From: Devosia sp.
GTDB taxonomy: Bacteria; Pseudomonadota; Alphaproteobacteria; Rhizobiales; Devosiaceae
Direction of reading: 5' to 3'
NCBI RefSeq assembly: GCF_017307495.1
Contig: NZ_JAFKHE010000016.1
Span: 248,001-312,000, forward strand
Length of the DNA: 64,000 nt
Part shown: positions 1 to 7,959 of the stretch, one piece after another
How the letters are laid out: every line of letters starts with the position of its first letter
Numbering within the stretch: the first letter of the stretch is position 1
Translations under genes and position numbers: made by a program
Notes under the pieces: generated by a model
Databases searched by the model: none
What the model was told of the DNA's origin: nothing
Seen by the model: only the letters and a program-made list of their open reading frames with translations

Positions 1-195
1 TCCGACATAGGCGATGCGCCGGCCGGAGATGACGATCTCGTAGTCCTCGAGCCAATGCCGCGAGTGCACGGCCAGCATCCGCCCCACCTCGATCAGCAGG
101 TCAGCCGGGCGCCTGGCCAGCGCTACCAGCGTCAGGTGTTGGCGCAGGGCAACTTCATCCTCAGGGTTGAGGATCAGGTCGTCGGGGAGCTTCAT
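1..195 (-). CDS. Adenine deaminase-like amidohydrolase, N-terminal fragment
   Basis: Partial gene running off the left edge; only the first 65 residues are visible. The ATG is at 193-195. The text reads MKLPDDLILNPEDEV, then ADLLIEVGRMLAVHSRHW and EIVISGRRIAYVG, which is the composite beta-sandwich opening of metal-dependent amidohydrolases, with the layout seen in adenine deaminases (adenine to hypoxanthine plus ammonia). No metal-binding motif is in view because those lie downstream. A LacI-type palindrome sits just upstream at 227-240. Another amidohydrolase cannot be excluded. Confidence 0.6.
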   Translation of the reverse strand, partial: MKLPDDLILNPEDEVALRQHLTLVALARRPADLLIEVGRMLAVHSRHWLEDYEIVISGRRIAYVG

Positions 196-226
196 CGATC
201 GGTTTCCGGCTGACGCAACGGCTTTA

Positions 227-240
227 GTAAAGCGGTTTAC
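227..240. promoter_or_regulatory. LacI-type operator-like palindrome GTAAAGCGGTTTAC
   Basis: Inverted repeat GTAAA-GCGG-TTTAC, 32 bp upstream of the start of the leftward amidohydrolase gene. A-rich left arm, T-rich right arm and a GC centre are typical of LacI/PurR-family operators. Function inferred; no matching regulator gene is adjacent in the window. Confidence 0.4.
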
Positions 241-312
241 GACAGTCGGCGCAATGGTCGCGGATCTTGGATAGGGCGCCTCCCACCGCTCCGTTCCCGC
301 CAGTCAGCGGTG

Positions 313-513
313 CTAGGCCGCGACCGGCAGCAGCAACCCGTCCTGCAGCGCGATCAGCCGCTCTTCCATCCGCTCCGCGAGCGCGCCTTCGTAGCGGCCA
401 TTGCGAAAGCCGGTGATGATGGAGACGATCTCGGCGCGGCGGGCCTCGTACTGCCTCGGCGACTCGTCAAGGAACCGCTCCACCTTGATTGCCGGCCATA
501 GTTCGTCGGACAT
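313..513 (-). CDS. Small hypothetical protein (66 aa)
   Basis: A 66-residue product beginning MSDELWPAIKVERFLDES, rich in charged residues and predicted largely helical, with no signal peptide or membrane segment. I do not recognise a family. It stands alone between the amidohydrolase and the response regulator, all on the minus strand. Residue composition looks like a real soluble protein rather than a shadow frame, and the opposite-strand frame here reads as a poorer protein. Function unknown. Confidence 0.5.
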   Translation of the reverse strand: MSDELWPAIKVERFLDESPRQYEARRAEIVSIITGFRNGRYEGALAERMEERLIALQDGLLLPVAA

Positions 514-644
514 CGCACCAATCTCGTCGTCTGTCAGCCCGCTCAGGCTAAGTCTCAGACGTTAGATGCGATTGAGCATTCGGTTAGAATATGGAGAGAA
601 GCGATCGTCCCCCTTCCTCCCCCCGCCGATCATCGCGGCGAGGA

Positions 645-1316
645 TCAGGGCGCCATCATGTAGCCGACGCCGCGCACCGTCTCGATCAGCGAGGGCTGGC
701 CCTCGGCATCGATCTTGGCGCGCAGGTAGCGCACGTAGACGTCGACGATCTTGGTGCCGGGGTCGTAGCCGTATTCCCAGACGCTGTTGAGCAGCCGCTC
801 GCGGCTCACCACCTTGCCGGCATTGGCCATGAGGTAGCGCAACAGGTCGAACTCGCGCACCGTGAGGGTGATCGGTGCCCCGTCGCGCGTCACGCGCCGC
901 GAGAGCGGGTCGAGCAGCAGCGGGCCGCTGCGCAGGGTGGTTTCCTGGCCCGCCTCGCCGCGGCGGCGGCCGAGCGCCAGCAGCCGGGCGAGCAGTTCGT
1001 CGAAGGCAAAGGGCTTGGTCAGGTAGTCGTCGGCGCCGCCCTTCAGCCCCTCGATCTTGTCGCTCAGGCTGTCCTTGGCGGTCAGCATCAGGATCATCGC
1101 GCTGGCCCGTTCCTCGCGCAGCAGCCGGGCGATCTCCAGTCCGTCGACATAGGGCAGCATGCGATCGAGGATGACGATGTCGAAATCGCCCTGCCGCGCC
1201 CGCTCGAGCCCATCCCGCCCGTCGTGCTCGACGCTGACCTGGTAGCCTTCGGCCGTCAGCCCGCGCTCGAGGAACGAAGCGATGCGGCGGTCGTCCTCGA
1301 CGACAAGGATCTTCAT
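645..1316 (-). CDS. OmpR-family DNA-binding response regulator
   Basis: Length 223 aa, usual for the family. Receiver domain at residues 1-115 with the acidic pair D8/D9, phospho-acceptor D51, T79 and K101 (LTKPF). A winged-helix OmpR/PhoB output domain fills about 125-222 (TVREFDLLRYL and ETVRGVGYM). The ATG at 1314-1316 overlaps the stop of the upstream kinase gene by 4 bp, so the two are co-translated partners. The open frame continues far upstream, but MKILVVEDD is the classic receiver start. Target genes cannot be told from the sequence. Confidence 0.93.
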   Translation of the reverse strand: MKILVVEDDRRIASFLERGLTAEGYQVSVEHDGRDGLERARQGDFDIVILDRMLPYVDGLEIARLLREERASAMILMLTAKDSLSDKIEGLKGGADDYLTKPFAFDELLARLLALGRRRGEAGQETTLRSGPLLLDPLSRRVTRDGAPITLTVREFDLLRYLMANAGKVVSRERLLNSVWEYGYDPGTKIVDVYVRYLRAKIDAEGQPSLIETVRGVGYMMAP

Positions 1317-2743
1317 GGCCGCTGCTCCGCCGCCACCGGGAGGGTAATCGCCAGCACCGCTCCGCCCTCGGGGCCGTTCTCGAGCCCGATCGTGCCATGA
1401 TGCCGCTCGATGATGTCGCGTGCGATGGCCAGGCCGATGCCGAGACCCTGGTTCATCAGCTCGCCTTCCTTGCTGCCGCGATAGAACCTCTCGAACACGT
1501 GCAGCCGATCCTCCTCGCTGATGCCCGAGCCCTGGTCGGCGATGGCGATGCCGACCCTGTCGCCCGCACGGCTGGTCGTAACGGTGATGCGGCTGCCGGG
1601 CGGTGAGTGCTTGACCGCGTTGTCGAGGCCGATCATCAGCGCCTGCCTGAGGCGACGGAAATCGGCATCGACCCGGGCCCCGCCATCGCCAAGCGCGGTA
1701 ACCACGGCCACTTCGCGCGGTTCGGCGAGGACCTGGCCTTCGGCCACGGCAGCGGCGACGATGTCCTCGAGCTTGAGCACAGCCGGGTGGTGCTGCTGGC
1801 TTTCGGCGTCGCTGCGGGCGTAGGCGATGAGGTCGTCGAGCAGGCTGGAGAGCTCGACCGACTGGCCGCGGATACGCTCGAGCGCCGACATCAGCTCCGG
1901 TCCGGACGCCTTGCCGCGCAGCGCCACGTCGGCCTCGCCGCGCAGCACGGTGAGTGGCGTGCGCAGCTCGTGGCTGACGTCGGCAAGGAACTGGGTGCGC
2001 TTGACGTCGACGGCCCTCAGTCGCGCATTGGCGGCGGTCAATTCGCTGGTGCGGTCGGCGATCTCGGCTTCGAGCCGTGCATCCGAGCGACGGATGGAGC
2101 GGTGGAGCAGCAGCCCGAGGCCGCCGAGCACCGCCGCGGACACCAGCGCGAGCGCGCCCGCCAGCATGACGACGGTGGATTGGTCGCGCTGCACGGCGGC
2201 CAGTTCCGTCGCCACCTCGTTGCGCTCGTCGGTCAGCGCGCTGTCGACCAGTGGCTGCAGCTCGTTGGCGAGACGGAAAGCGACCTCGCGACCATAGAGT
2301 TCGGTGGCCTGCGCAGCATCGCCATCGCGCGACGCGGCCAGCGCACGGGCGGCCGACATGTCGATGGCATGATAGAGCTCGATCATGCGGCGCACGTCCT
2401 CGAGCTCGATCATCTCCGATTCCATAGTCCGGCTGTCGAGGGCCGCGAGTTCGTCGCGGGTGGCGCGGGTCAGGCGCGCGAAGGTACGCTCCATGCCGAT
2501 GCGCGCATTCTGCACGTTCGGCATGCTGGTACGCCCCAGCAGCAGCACCGAGGCGACTTCCTTGCCATAGGCGTTGATGCGCCCGTCGAGCTCGGCAATC
2601 GCCTCGAAGCGCCGGTGCACCGCGTCGACGCGCTTGACGTAGTGATCGGCGAGGGACAGCCCGTAGGCCATGACGGCAATCATCGCGACCAGCGCGGCAA
2701 GGCTGGCCAGCCCAAGCCCGACAATCCGCCCCCGCACCGTCAC
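1313..2743 (-). CDS. Membrane sensor histidine kinase, partner of the OmpR regulator
   Basis: Length 476 aa from a GTG start at 2741-2743. Transmembrane segments at about 6-28 and 191-214 enclose a helical periplasmic sensor region. HAMP-like linker, then HisKA with H258 in FLADVSHELRTPL, N-box near 370 (GLDNAVKHSP), G1 DQGSGIS and G2 GLGIGLAIAR near 435, giving a complete HisKA/HATPase core. The stop overlaps the response-regulator start (ATGA). It should autophosphorylate on H258 and pass phosphate to D51 of the regulator. Sensor ligand unknown. Confidence 0.92.
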   Translation of the reverse strand: MTVRGRIVGLGLASLAALVAMIAVMAYGLSLADHYVKRVDAVHRRFEAIAELDGRINAYGKEVASVLLLGRTSMPNVQNARIGMERTFARLTRATRDELAALDSRTMESEMIELEDVRRMIELYHAIDMSAARALAASRDGDAAQATELYGREVAFRLANELQPLVDSALTDERNEVATELAAVQRDQSTVVMLAGALALVSAAVLGGLGLLLHRSIRRSDARLEAEIADRTSELTAANARLRAVDVKRTQFLADVSHELRTPLTVLRGEADVALRGKASGPELMSALERIRGQSVELSSLLDDLIAYARSDAESQQHHPAVLKLEDIVAAAVAEGQVLAEPREVAVVTALGDGGARVDADFRRLRQALMIGLDNAVKHSPPGSRITVTTSRAGDRVGIAIADQGSGISEEDRLHVFERFYRGSKEGELMNQGLGIGLAIARDIIERHHGTIGLENGPEGGAVLAITLPVAAEQRP

Positions 2744-2939
2744 GATCTGAGTTCCCCGTCCATGCGAGCATGTCTATTCGGGGGGTGGGGCGAAGCAAAG
2801 CCCCCGGCCGCAATGGCCGGCATTGGCGGAACCGGGAAGCGGCGTCGCCCTCGCCAGAGGCGCGACCAATACCGAGCATTGCCGGCTCCATTGCCGGTTG
2901 GTGGCAGTCTGTCGCCCTAATCGGAAATGGGAGAGTAGA

Positions 2940-3848
2940 ATGCGGATGATTCTCGCCTCGGGCCTCTTGCTGGCCACGTTCGGCGGAGCGGCGGTCGCCG
3001 CCGACAAGGTGCAGATCGGTGACAAGGGAATCTTCCCCGAAAGCCTGACCTCCACCGCCGACGGCACCCTGATTGTCGGCAGTGTCGGCACCGGGCAGAT
3101 CTACAAGGCGGCCCCGGGCGCCACCACCGCCGAAAGCTGGATCGCGCCGGCGACCGACGGACCGGCCGCCGTGCTCGGGGTCTATGCGGACGAGAAGAAC
3201 GGCAACCTGTGGGCCTGCTATTCCGACCTGGCGCTGTTCAGCGGCGCCGGCAAGGGCTCGATCCTGCGCAGCTACGAGCTGAGTTCGGGCGCGCTCAAGA
3301 CCACCGTCCCGCTCGGCGACGGCACGTTCTGTAACGACATCGCCACCGCCGCCGATGGCACCGCCTTTATTGCCGATACGGCCGGCAGCCAGGTGTTTAA
3401 GGTGGCGCCGGGCGCCTCCAGTGCCGAGGTACTGGTCAAGGATGAGGCGCTCGCCAGCGTCGACGGCCTGAGCTTCGCCCCCGATGGCGCGCTCTATCTC
3501 AACGGCGTGTCGACCAACAAGCTGTTCCGGCTGGCGATGAATGCCGACGGCAGCGCCGGGGCGCTCACCGAACTCACCCTCAGCCAGGAGATCAAGGGCC
3601 CCGACGGCATGCGCTTCGGCGACGACGGCGTGCTGTATCTGGCCGAGAACGCCGCCGGCCGCGTCAGCGCCGTGACCTTCGACGGTGATACCGCCAATAT
3701 AAAGGTGGTCGAGGAGGGCGGCTGGGACATGCCGGTCGCCGTGACCAAGAACGGCTCCACCCTGTGGGTGCTCGAGTCCAAATTCTCCAAGATGGGCGGC
3801 AACGAGGATCCGGGCACGTTCTACGCCTACCCGGTGGCGTTGCAGTAA
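2940..3848 (+). CDS. Secreted SMP-30/gluconolactonase-like beta-propeller protein
   Basis: Length 302 aa. The ATG at 2940 follows the ribosome site GGGAGAG. A Sec signal peptide covers about residues 1-20 (MRMILASGLLLATFGG, cut after AVA). The rest consists of repeated beta-blades of the type DGTLIVGS, ADGTAFIADTA and DGVLYLAENA, as in the SMP-30/gluconolactonase/LRE and NHL-like superfamily. It is probably periplasmic. Substrate and enzymatic activity cannot be deduced, and it may be a non-enzymatic propeller. It is divergent from the kinase gene and monocistronic. Confidence 0.75.
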   Translation: MRMILASGLLLATFGGAAVAADKVQIGDKGIFPESLTSTADGTLIVGSVGTGQIYKAAPGATTAESWIAPATDGPAAVLGVYADEKNGNLWACYSDLALFSGAGKGSILRSYELSSGALKTTVPLGDGTFCNDIATAADGTAFIADTAGSQVFKVAPGASSAEVLVKDEALASVDGLSFAPDGALYLNGVSTNKLFRLAMNADGSAGALTELTLSQEIKGPDGMRFGDDGVLYLAENAAGRVSAVTFDGDTANIKVVEEGGWDMPVAVTKNGSTLWVLESKFSKMGGNEDPGTFYAYPVALQ

Positions 3849-4016
3849 GGCGGCATTGCCCCACCCGACCCCTCGCCTGTGGCGGGGGGCGTTCATGGAC
3901 GTACGGTTGAGGGGGGCGATTCCGGCCCCCTCAGAACCGCTGCGGCTCGTGCGGGCGCAGAACTTCCGCCGCTTCCCCCGGATGCGGCGGAGCAACGGGC
4001 CGCCTGAGGGACGGGG

Positions 4017-4628
4017 CTACAGGCCCGCCACCGTTTCGGGCACCTCTTCCATTGCGATCCAGTCGGTGAGCAGCGCGCGGTCGGCGAGGCGGATCACGTA
4101 GACATTGCCGCCGCCCGGGTTGCCGATGCGGCGCTGGTCCTCCGAGCGGGCGATGGCGCGCCTGCCGAGATGGCACTTGAGCAGCGTGCCCACGGCGCCG
4201 TGACCAGCAAAGACGATGGGCTGCGCCAGATCATGAGCTGCGAGGGTGGTCGCGAAAGCGGCGACGATCCGCTTCTGCGCGTCGAGCGCCGTTTCCCAAC
4301 CCTCGGCGGACCGGTCGGGCGCGGCAAAGAAGGCATCGGCCAGCTGCTCGAACCTTTCGGAGCCGACATAGCCGGTACTGGCGCGATCGTTTTCGGCGAA
4401 GTTATCCCCGCTCTCCACAGGCAGCCGAGACGGTGCCGCAAGAATCGCGGCGAGCTCGAGAGCCTTGGTTTCCGGGCTTGAGACGATGCGGCTCGAGCGC
4501 CGGACGAGCCCGTGGTTCGCGAATCGTTCCGCTCGCGCACGCCCGAGTTCGGAAAGGCCCCAGCGCGGCACCGGGACGCTGGGGTTCTGCACGACCTGCG
4601 GGTGGGTGACGTAGAGTGCGTAACTCAC
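4017..4628 (-). CDS. Histidine phosphatase family protein with degenerate RHG motif
   Basis: Length 203 aa. The GTG start at 4626-4628 directly abuts the stop of the FMN reductase gene, so the two share a transcript. The fold signature of the phosphoglycerate-mutase-like superfamily is present: LSELGRARAERF, SSPETKALELAAIL and the second-histidine motif FAGHGAVGTLL. The first motif is YVTHPQV instead of the usual RHGE, so the arginine of the phosphate pocket is missing although the histidine is kept. It may be a weak phosphatase or a non-catalytic relative. Confidence 0.75.
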   Translation of the reverse strand: MSYALYVTHPQVVQNPSVPVPRWGLSELGRARAERFANHGLVRRSSRIVSSPETKALELAAILAAPSRLPVESGDNFAENDRASTGYVGSERFEQLADAFFAAPDRSAEGWETALDAQKRIVAAFATTLAAHDLAQPIVFAGHGAVGTLLKCHLGRRAIARSEDQRRIGNPGGGNVYVIRLADRALLTDWIAMEEVPETVAGL

Positions 4629-5204
4629 TCAGATGCCGCCGCGCGAGAAATGGGTCAGCTCGCGCACCATCTGGCCGACCTTCCACTTGATGTTGCCTTC
4701 GATCGGCTCGTCGTTCTCGTCGAGCACGTCGGGATAGGGGCCGAGGCCGAGCAGGGTCGGAACGACCAGCGCGCCAATCTTGCTCAGCGTGTCGCGCAGG
4801 TGCGACAGCGCGAAAATGGTGGCGTACTTGCCGTCGCTCAGCCCACCGATGCCGAAGATCGCATGCTTGAACGGGTTCGGCTTCTCGCGACTGACCCACG
4901 AGATCACGTTGGCAATCAGGGGCGTGACCCCGCCATTGTACTCGGGCGAAATGATGAGGACGATGTCGTAGGTACGGAACATGTCCGCCAGCCGCTTCGC
5001 CGCCTCCGGCGTCTCGCCGGCGTCCTCGATGTCCTGGTTGAACATCGGCATCTCGAAATCGGCGAGGTCGAGGTCGGTGACCTCGACACCGGCTTCGCGC
5101 AGCTTCTGCGACATGTGCCGGCGCAGCTTCGCGTTGATCGAGTCCTTGCGGAGCGAGCCGCAAATGGTGATGGCGGTCTTCTTGGGGGAGGTGGTGTCGG
5201 TCAT
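4629..5204 (-). CDS. NADPH-dependent FMN reductase (ChrR/YieF-like flavodoxin fold)
   Basis: Length 191 aa. The N-terminal flavin phosphate loop is GSLRKDSINAKL (about residues 15-26), and the second flavin-contact motif SPEYNGGVTPLIANV lies near residue 87; both are hallmarks of NADPH-dependent FMN reductases and azo/chromate/quinone reductases. Cytoplasmic and soluble. ATG at 5202-5204. Its stop is adjacent to the GTG of the phosphatase-like gene, forming a two-gene unit. The physiological acceptor (quinone, chromate or other) cannot be assigned. Confidence 0.85.
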   Translation of the reverse strand: MTDTTSPKKTAITICGSLRKDSINAKLRRHMSQKLREAGVEVTDLDLADFEMPMFNQDIEDAGETPEAAKRLADMFRTYDIVLIISPEYNGGVTPLIANVISWVSREKPNPFKHAIFGIGGLSDGKYATIFALSHLRDTLSKIGALVVPTLLGLGPYPDVLDENDEPIEGNIKWKVGQMVRELTHFSRGGI

Positions 5205-5313
5205 GGCGCGGACGCTAGCCGATTTGCGGGGGCTGGTGGAAGGACCCGCATCCAGCGCTACGCGCCACCCTCCGACGGAAGTAGACTCCTGCTCCGTCGG
5301 TGATCATCCCTGT

Positions 5314-5368
5314 TCCTCTCCCCGTCGGGGAGAGGGTGGATCGGCCGAAGGCCGAGACGGGTGAGGGC
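5314..5368. repeat. Palindromic repeat family B, single copy
   Basis: Contains CCTCTCCCCGTCGGGGAGAGG followed by a second stem around GGCCGAAGGCC and the closing GGGTGAGGG. It is the same architecture as the other family-B copies in this window. It lies directly after the dnaJ stop, between dnaJ and the FMN reductase gene. Confidence 0.75.
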
Positions 5369-6496
5369 TCAGCCCTCGAAGATGCTCTTGAGCTTGGCGA
5401 AGAACCCCTCGCTGGTCGGGGAGTTCTCGCGGGTCGATTCCTTTTCGAACTCCTCGAGCAGCTCGCGCTGGCGCTTCGAAAGGTTCTGCGGCGTCTCGAC
5501 GTCGAGCTGGACGTAGAGGTCGCCGAAATCCTTGGAACGAAGGATCGGCATGCCCTTGCCCTTCAAGCGGACGCGCTGGCCGGGCTGGGTACCGTTCGAG
5601 ACCTTGACCCGGGCGCGGGCCGCATCGAGCGTCGGCACCTCGAACTCGCCGCCCAGCGCCGCCGTGGTCATGGCGATGGGGACGCGGGCATAGAGATCGG
5701 CGCCGTCGCGCTGGAACAGGTCGTGCGGCTTGATCGAGATGAAGATGTAGAGGTCGCCCGGCGGCCCGCCGCGCAGACCGGCCTCGCCCTCGTTGGCGAG
5801 CCGGATGCGGGTGCCGTCCTCGATGCCCTTGGGGATGTCGACGCTGAGCGTGCGGTTCTGCTGGCGCCGGCCCTGGCCACCACAATCGGTGCAGGCCTGC
5901 TCGAGGATCTGGCCGCGCCCGTTGCAGATCGGACAGGTCCGCTCGATGGTGAAAAAGCCTTGCGCCGCGCGCACCTTGCCCTGGCCGTTGCAGTGCCGGC
6001 AGGTCGACATGCCGGTGCCGGGCTTGGCGCCCGAGCCGTCGCAGGTGGTGCAGCTGGCGAGTGTCGGCACGTCGATATCGACGGTGCGGCCGGTGAAGGC
6101 CTCTTCCAGCGAAATCTCGAGATTGTAGCGCAGGTCCGAGCCGCGCAGGCGCGACTGCCCGCCGCGGCCGCCCCGCCCACCCATGAAGTCGCCGAAAATG
6201 TCCTCGAAGATGTCGGACATCGAGGAGGTGAATTCCGGCCCGAAACCGGCCGGGCCGCGCCCGCCGCCATTCTCGAACGCAGCGTGCCCGAAGCGGTCGT
6301 AGGCCGCCCGCTTCTGGGGATCCTTCAGCGTGTCGTAGGCTTCGGAGATTTCCTTGAACTTGTGCTCGGCTTCGGCATTGCCCGGATTGCGGTCCGGGTG
6401 GAACTGCATCGCAAGCTTGCGGTAGGCGCCTTTCAGCACCGCTTCGTCGGCGCCCTTGGGTACACCGAGCACTTCATAAAAGTCGCGTTTGGCCAA
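5369..6496 (-). CDS. dnaJ: Chaperone protein DnaJ
   Basis: Length 375 aa, the usual length. J domain with HPD at residues 33-35, then the Gly/Phe-rich linker, then four CxxCxGxG zinc repeats ([32 protein letters not shown], about 149-210) and the C-terminal substrate-binding domains. The co-chaperone stimulates DnaK ATPase and delivers unfolded clients. The frame begins at a TTG (6494-6496) giving [11 protein letters not shown], and no ATG lies nearer the conserved start. dnaK is 1.5 kb upstream on the same strand, with an esterase gene in between. Confidence 0.97.
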   Translation of the reverse strand: MAKRDFYEVLGVPKGADEAVLKGAYRKLAMQFHPDRNPGNAEAEHKFKEISEAYDTLKDPQKRAAYDRFGHAAFENGGGRGPAGFGPEFTSSMSDIFEDIFGDFMGGRGGRGGQSRLRGSDLRYNLEISLEEAFTGRTVDIDVPTLASCTTCDGSGAKPGTGMSTCRHCNGQGKVRAAQGFFTIERTCPICNGRGQILEQACTDCGGQGRRQQNRTLSVDIPKGIEDGTRIRLANEGEAGLRGGPPGDLYIFISIKPHDLFQRDGADLYARVPIAMTTAALGGEFEVPTLDAARARVKVSNGTQPGQRVRLKGKGMPILRSKDFGDLYVQLDVETPQNLSKRQRELLEEFEKESTRENSPTSEGFFAKLKSIFEG

Positions 6497-6660
6497 TCCG
6501 TCTCGATCCCAGCTGCCCAGTGCCCCGTCCCAGGCATTCCGGCTAGATAAGTACTGCGTTGCGCTCTTACCATAGGTGCGGACTGCTTCAATGCTATCGG
6601 ACGTATGACGTTCGACGAAGCGCCCGGGTGTGGCTTATCCACCGCGGTGGCTGACGAGGC

Positions 6661-7692
6661 TCAGCCCCCGAATGCGGCGACCAGGTTCCGGCTGAGCTGG
6701 CCATGAGCGAACATCGCCTTGTTGACCACGCGGTAGAGCCCGAAGAAGCCGTGCGTGACGCCCTCGTAGAGGGTCTCGTCGACCCACACGCCGGAACGTC
6801 GCATGGCGTCGGCCAATGCTTCGCCCTCGGACCGCAGCGGATCGGCATCGGCAAGGATCACGGTCGCCGGCGGCAAGCCGTCGAGGTCGAGCCGGCCGGC
6901 GATGTTCATGCGCGGATCGTGCGCGTCATCCTTGCTGCGGAACAGTTTCCGCGCCGCCCATTCGAGCGTCGCGGTGCTGTAGGGGAAGGTGGCGGCGTTG
7001 TGCTTGTGCGAGGGCAGGTCGAACAGCATCGCCGCCATCGGGGTCACGAGCCCCAGGTGCAGCGGCATCGGCTTGCCCTCGGCCTTGGCCCGCAGCGCGA
7101 CATTGACCGCGAGGTTGGCGCCCGAGCCTTCACCGACGACAGCGGCTCGCTTGGGATCGCCGCCGAGCGATTCCGCATGTTCGAGCAACCATTGCCAGGC
7201 GGCCCAGGCGTCCTCGTGTGCGGCAGGGAAGCGGTGCTCGGGCGCCTGCCGGTAGTGCGCCGAGACGACCACGGCGCCGGTCCGCGCCGCGAGCGCTCGC
7301 GGACTCGCATCGAAATTGTCGACGTCGCCGAGGACGAAGAAGCCGCCGTGCAGGAACAGGATCATCGGCCGCGCGGCGGTGGCGAGGTCGTTCTGCGGCA
7401 CGTAGATGCGAGCCCGGACGTCGCCGCCATGGCCGGAAACGAGCCGCATCTCCATGCTCACGCCCATGTCGTCGACGTGGTCGCGCAGGATCCGCCGCAA
7501 CGCCATGTCGAGCGTCGGCAGGGCCCGGGCCTCGGGCGAAGTGCACGCTTCGATGCGCTTGCCGCCCATCGCTTCAAGCACGCCCAGCACATGCCGCATG
7601 TCGGCATCGAGCCGGTCCGCCGGACGCTCCAGTGACGTCGACGCATCGGACTCGCTGTTCTGCGCGAGCCGCCGCACCTCTACCGATGACAT
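6661..7692 (-). CDS. Alpha/beta-hydrolase, hormone-sensitive-lipase-like esterase
   Basis: Length 343 aa from the ATG at 7692, which is preceded on its strand by an AAAGGG ribosome site; the frame stays open to a GTG at 7785. The oxyanion motif HGGFF, nucleophile elbow GEGSG, acid near LADADPLRSEG and C-terminal GVTHGFF histidine form a complete HSL-family (class IV) catalytic set. It probably hydrolyses short-chain esters in the cytoplasm. It sits between dnaK and dnaJ on the same strand, an unusual interruption of a normally adjacent chaperone pair. Confidence 0.85.
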   Translation of the reverse strand: MSSVEVRRLAQNSESDASTSLERPADRLDADMRHVLGVLEAMGGKRIEACTSPEARALPTLDMALRRILRDHVDDMGVSMEMRLVSGHGGDVRARIYVPQNDLATAARPMILFLHGGFFVLGDVDNFDASPRALAARTGAVVVSAHYRQAPEHRFPAAHEDAWAAWQWLLEHAESLGGDPKRAAVVGEGSGANLAVNVALRAKAEGKPMPLHLGLVTPMAAMLFDLPSHKHNAATFPYSTATLEWAARKLFRSKDDAHDPRMNIAGRLDLDGLPPATVILADADPLRSEGEALADAMRRSGVWVDETLYEGVTHGFFGLYRVVNKAMFAHGQLSRNLVAAFGG

Positions 7693-7915
7693 CCAGAACC
7701 CTTTCGTCGCCACCCCGGCCTCGGGTCCGTGGCCTGGACCCTCGACCTCAACGGATGCACTGCTGCCGGCAGTTGCCGCATCCACGTCTCAACGCTCCCC
7801 ACTCTAGCGCGCGATGTGAAGACATTGGGGCCGCCTTGCGGCGGGATTTGGAAGAGCATGACGCATGTCAGATAGTGACGACTGCCCGACTTGAGCCGAG
7901 CCGCGGAAAACGAAA

Positions 7916-7939
7916 AGGCCCGGCACGGCTGCCGGGCCT
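7916..7939 (-). terminator. Rho-independent terminator of dnaK
   Basis: Ten-base stem AGGCCCGGCA / TGCCGGGCCT with a 4-nt loop, followed on the minus strand by TTTTCGTTTTC. It starts 20 bp after the dnaK stop and separates dnaK from the esterase and dnaJ genes. Confidence 0.85.
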
Positions 7940-7959
7940 CGCATTTCACCTCGAAGAGC

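Noticed and set aside
645..3995. Very long minus-strand frame of 1116 codons spanning regulator, kinase and propeller genes
   Set aside because: Only its last 223 codons match a family (OmpR regulator); the rest is antisense or out of frame with better genes and is a product of high GC.
6635..6650. DnaA-box-like TTATCCACC next to CCACCGCGGTGG near dnaJ
   Set aside because: Single isolated word, no cluster; the palindrome more likely belongs to the esterase-dnaJ junction.
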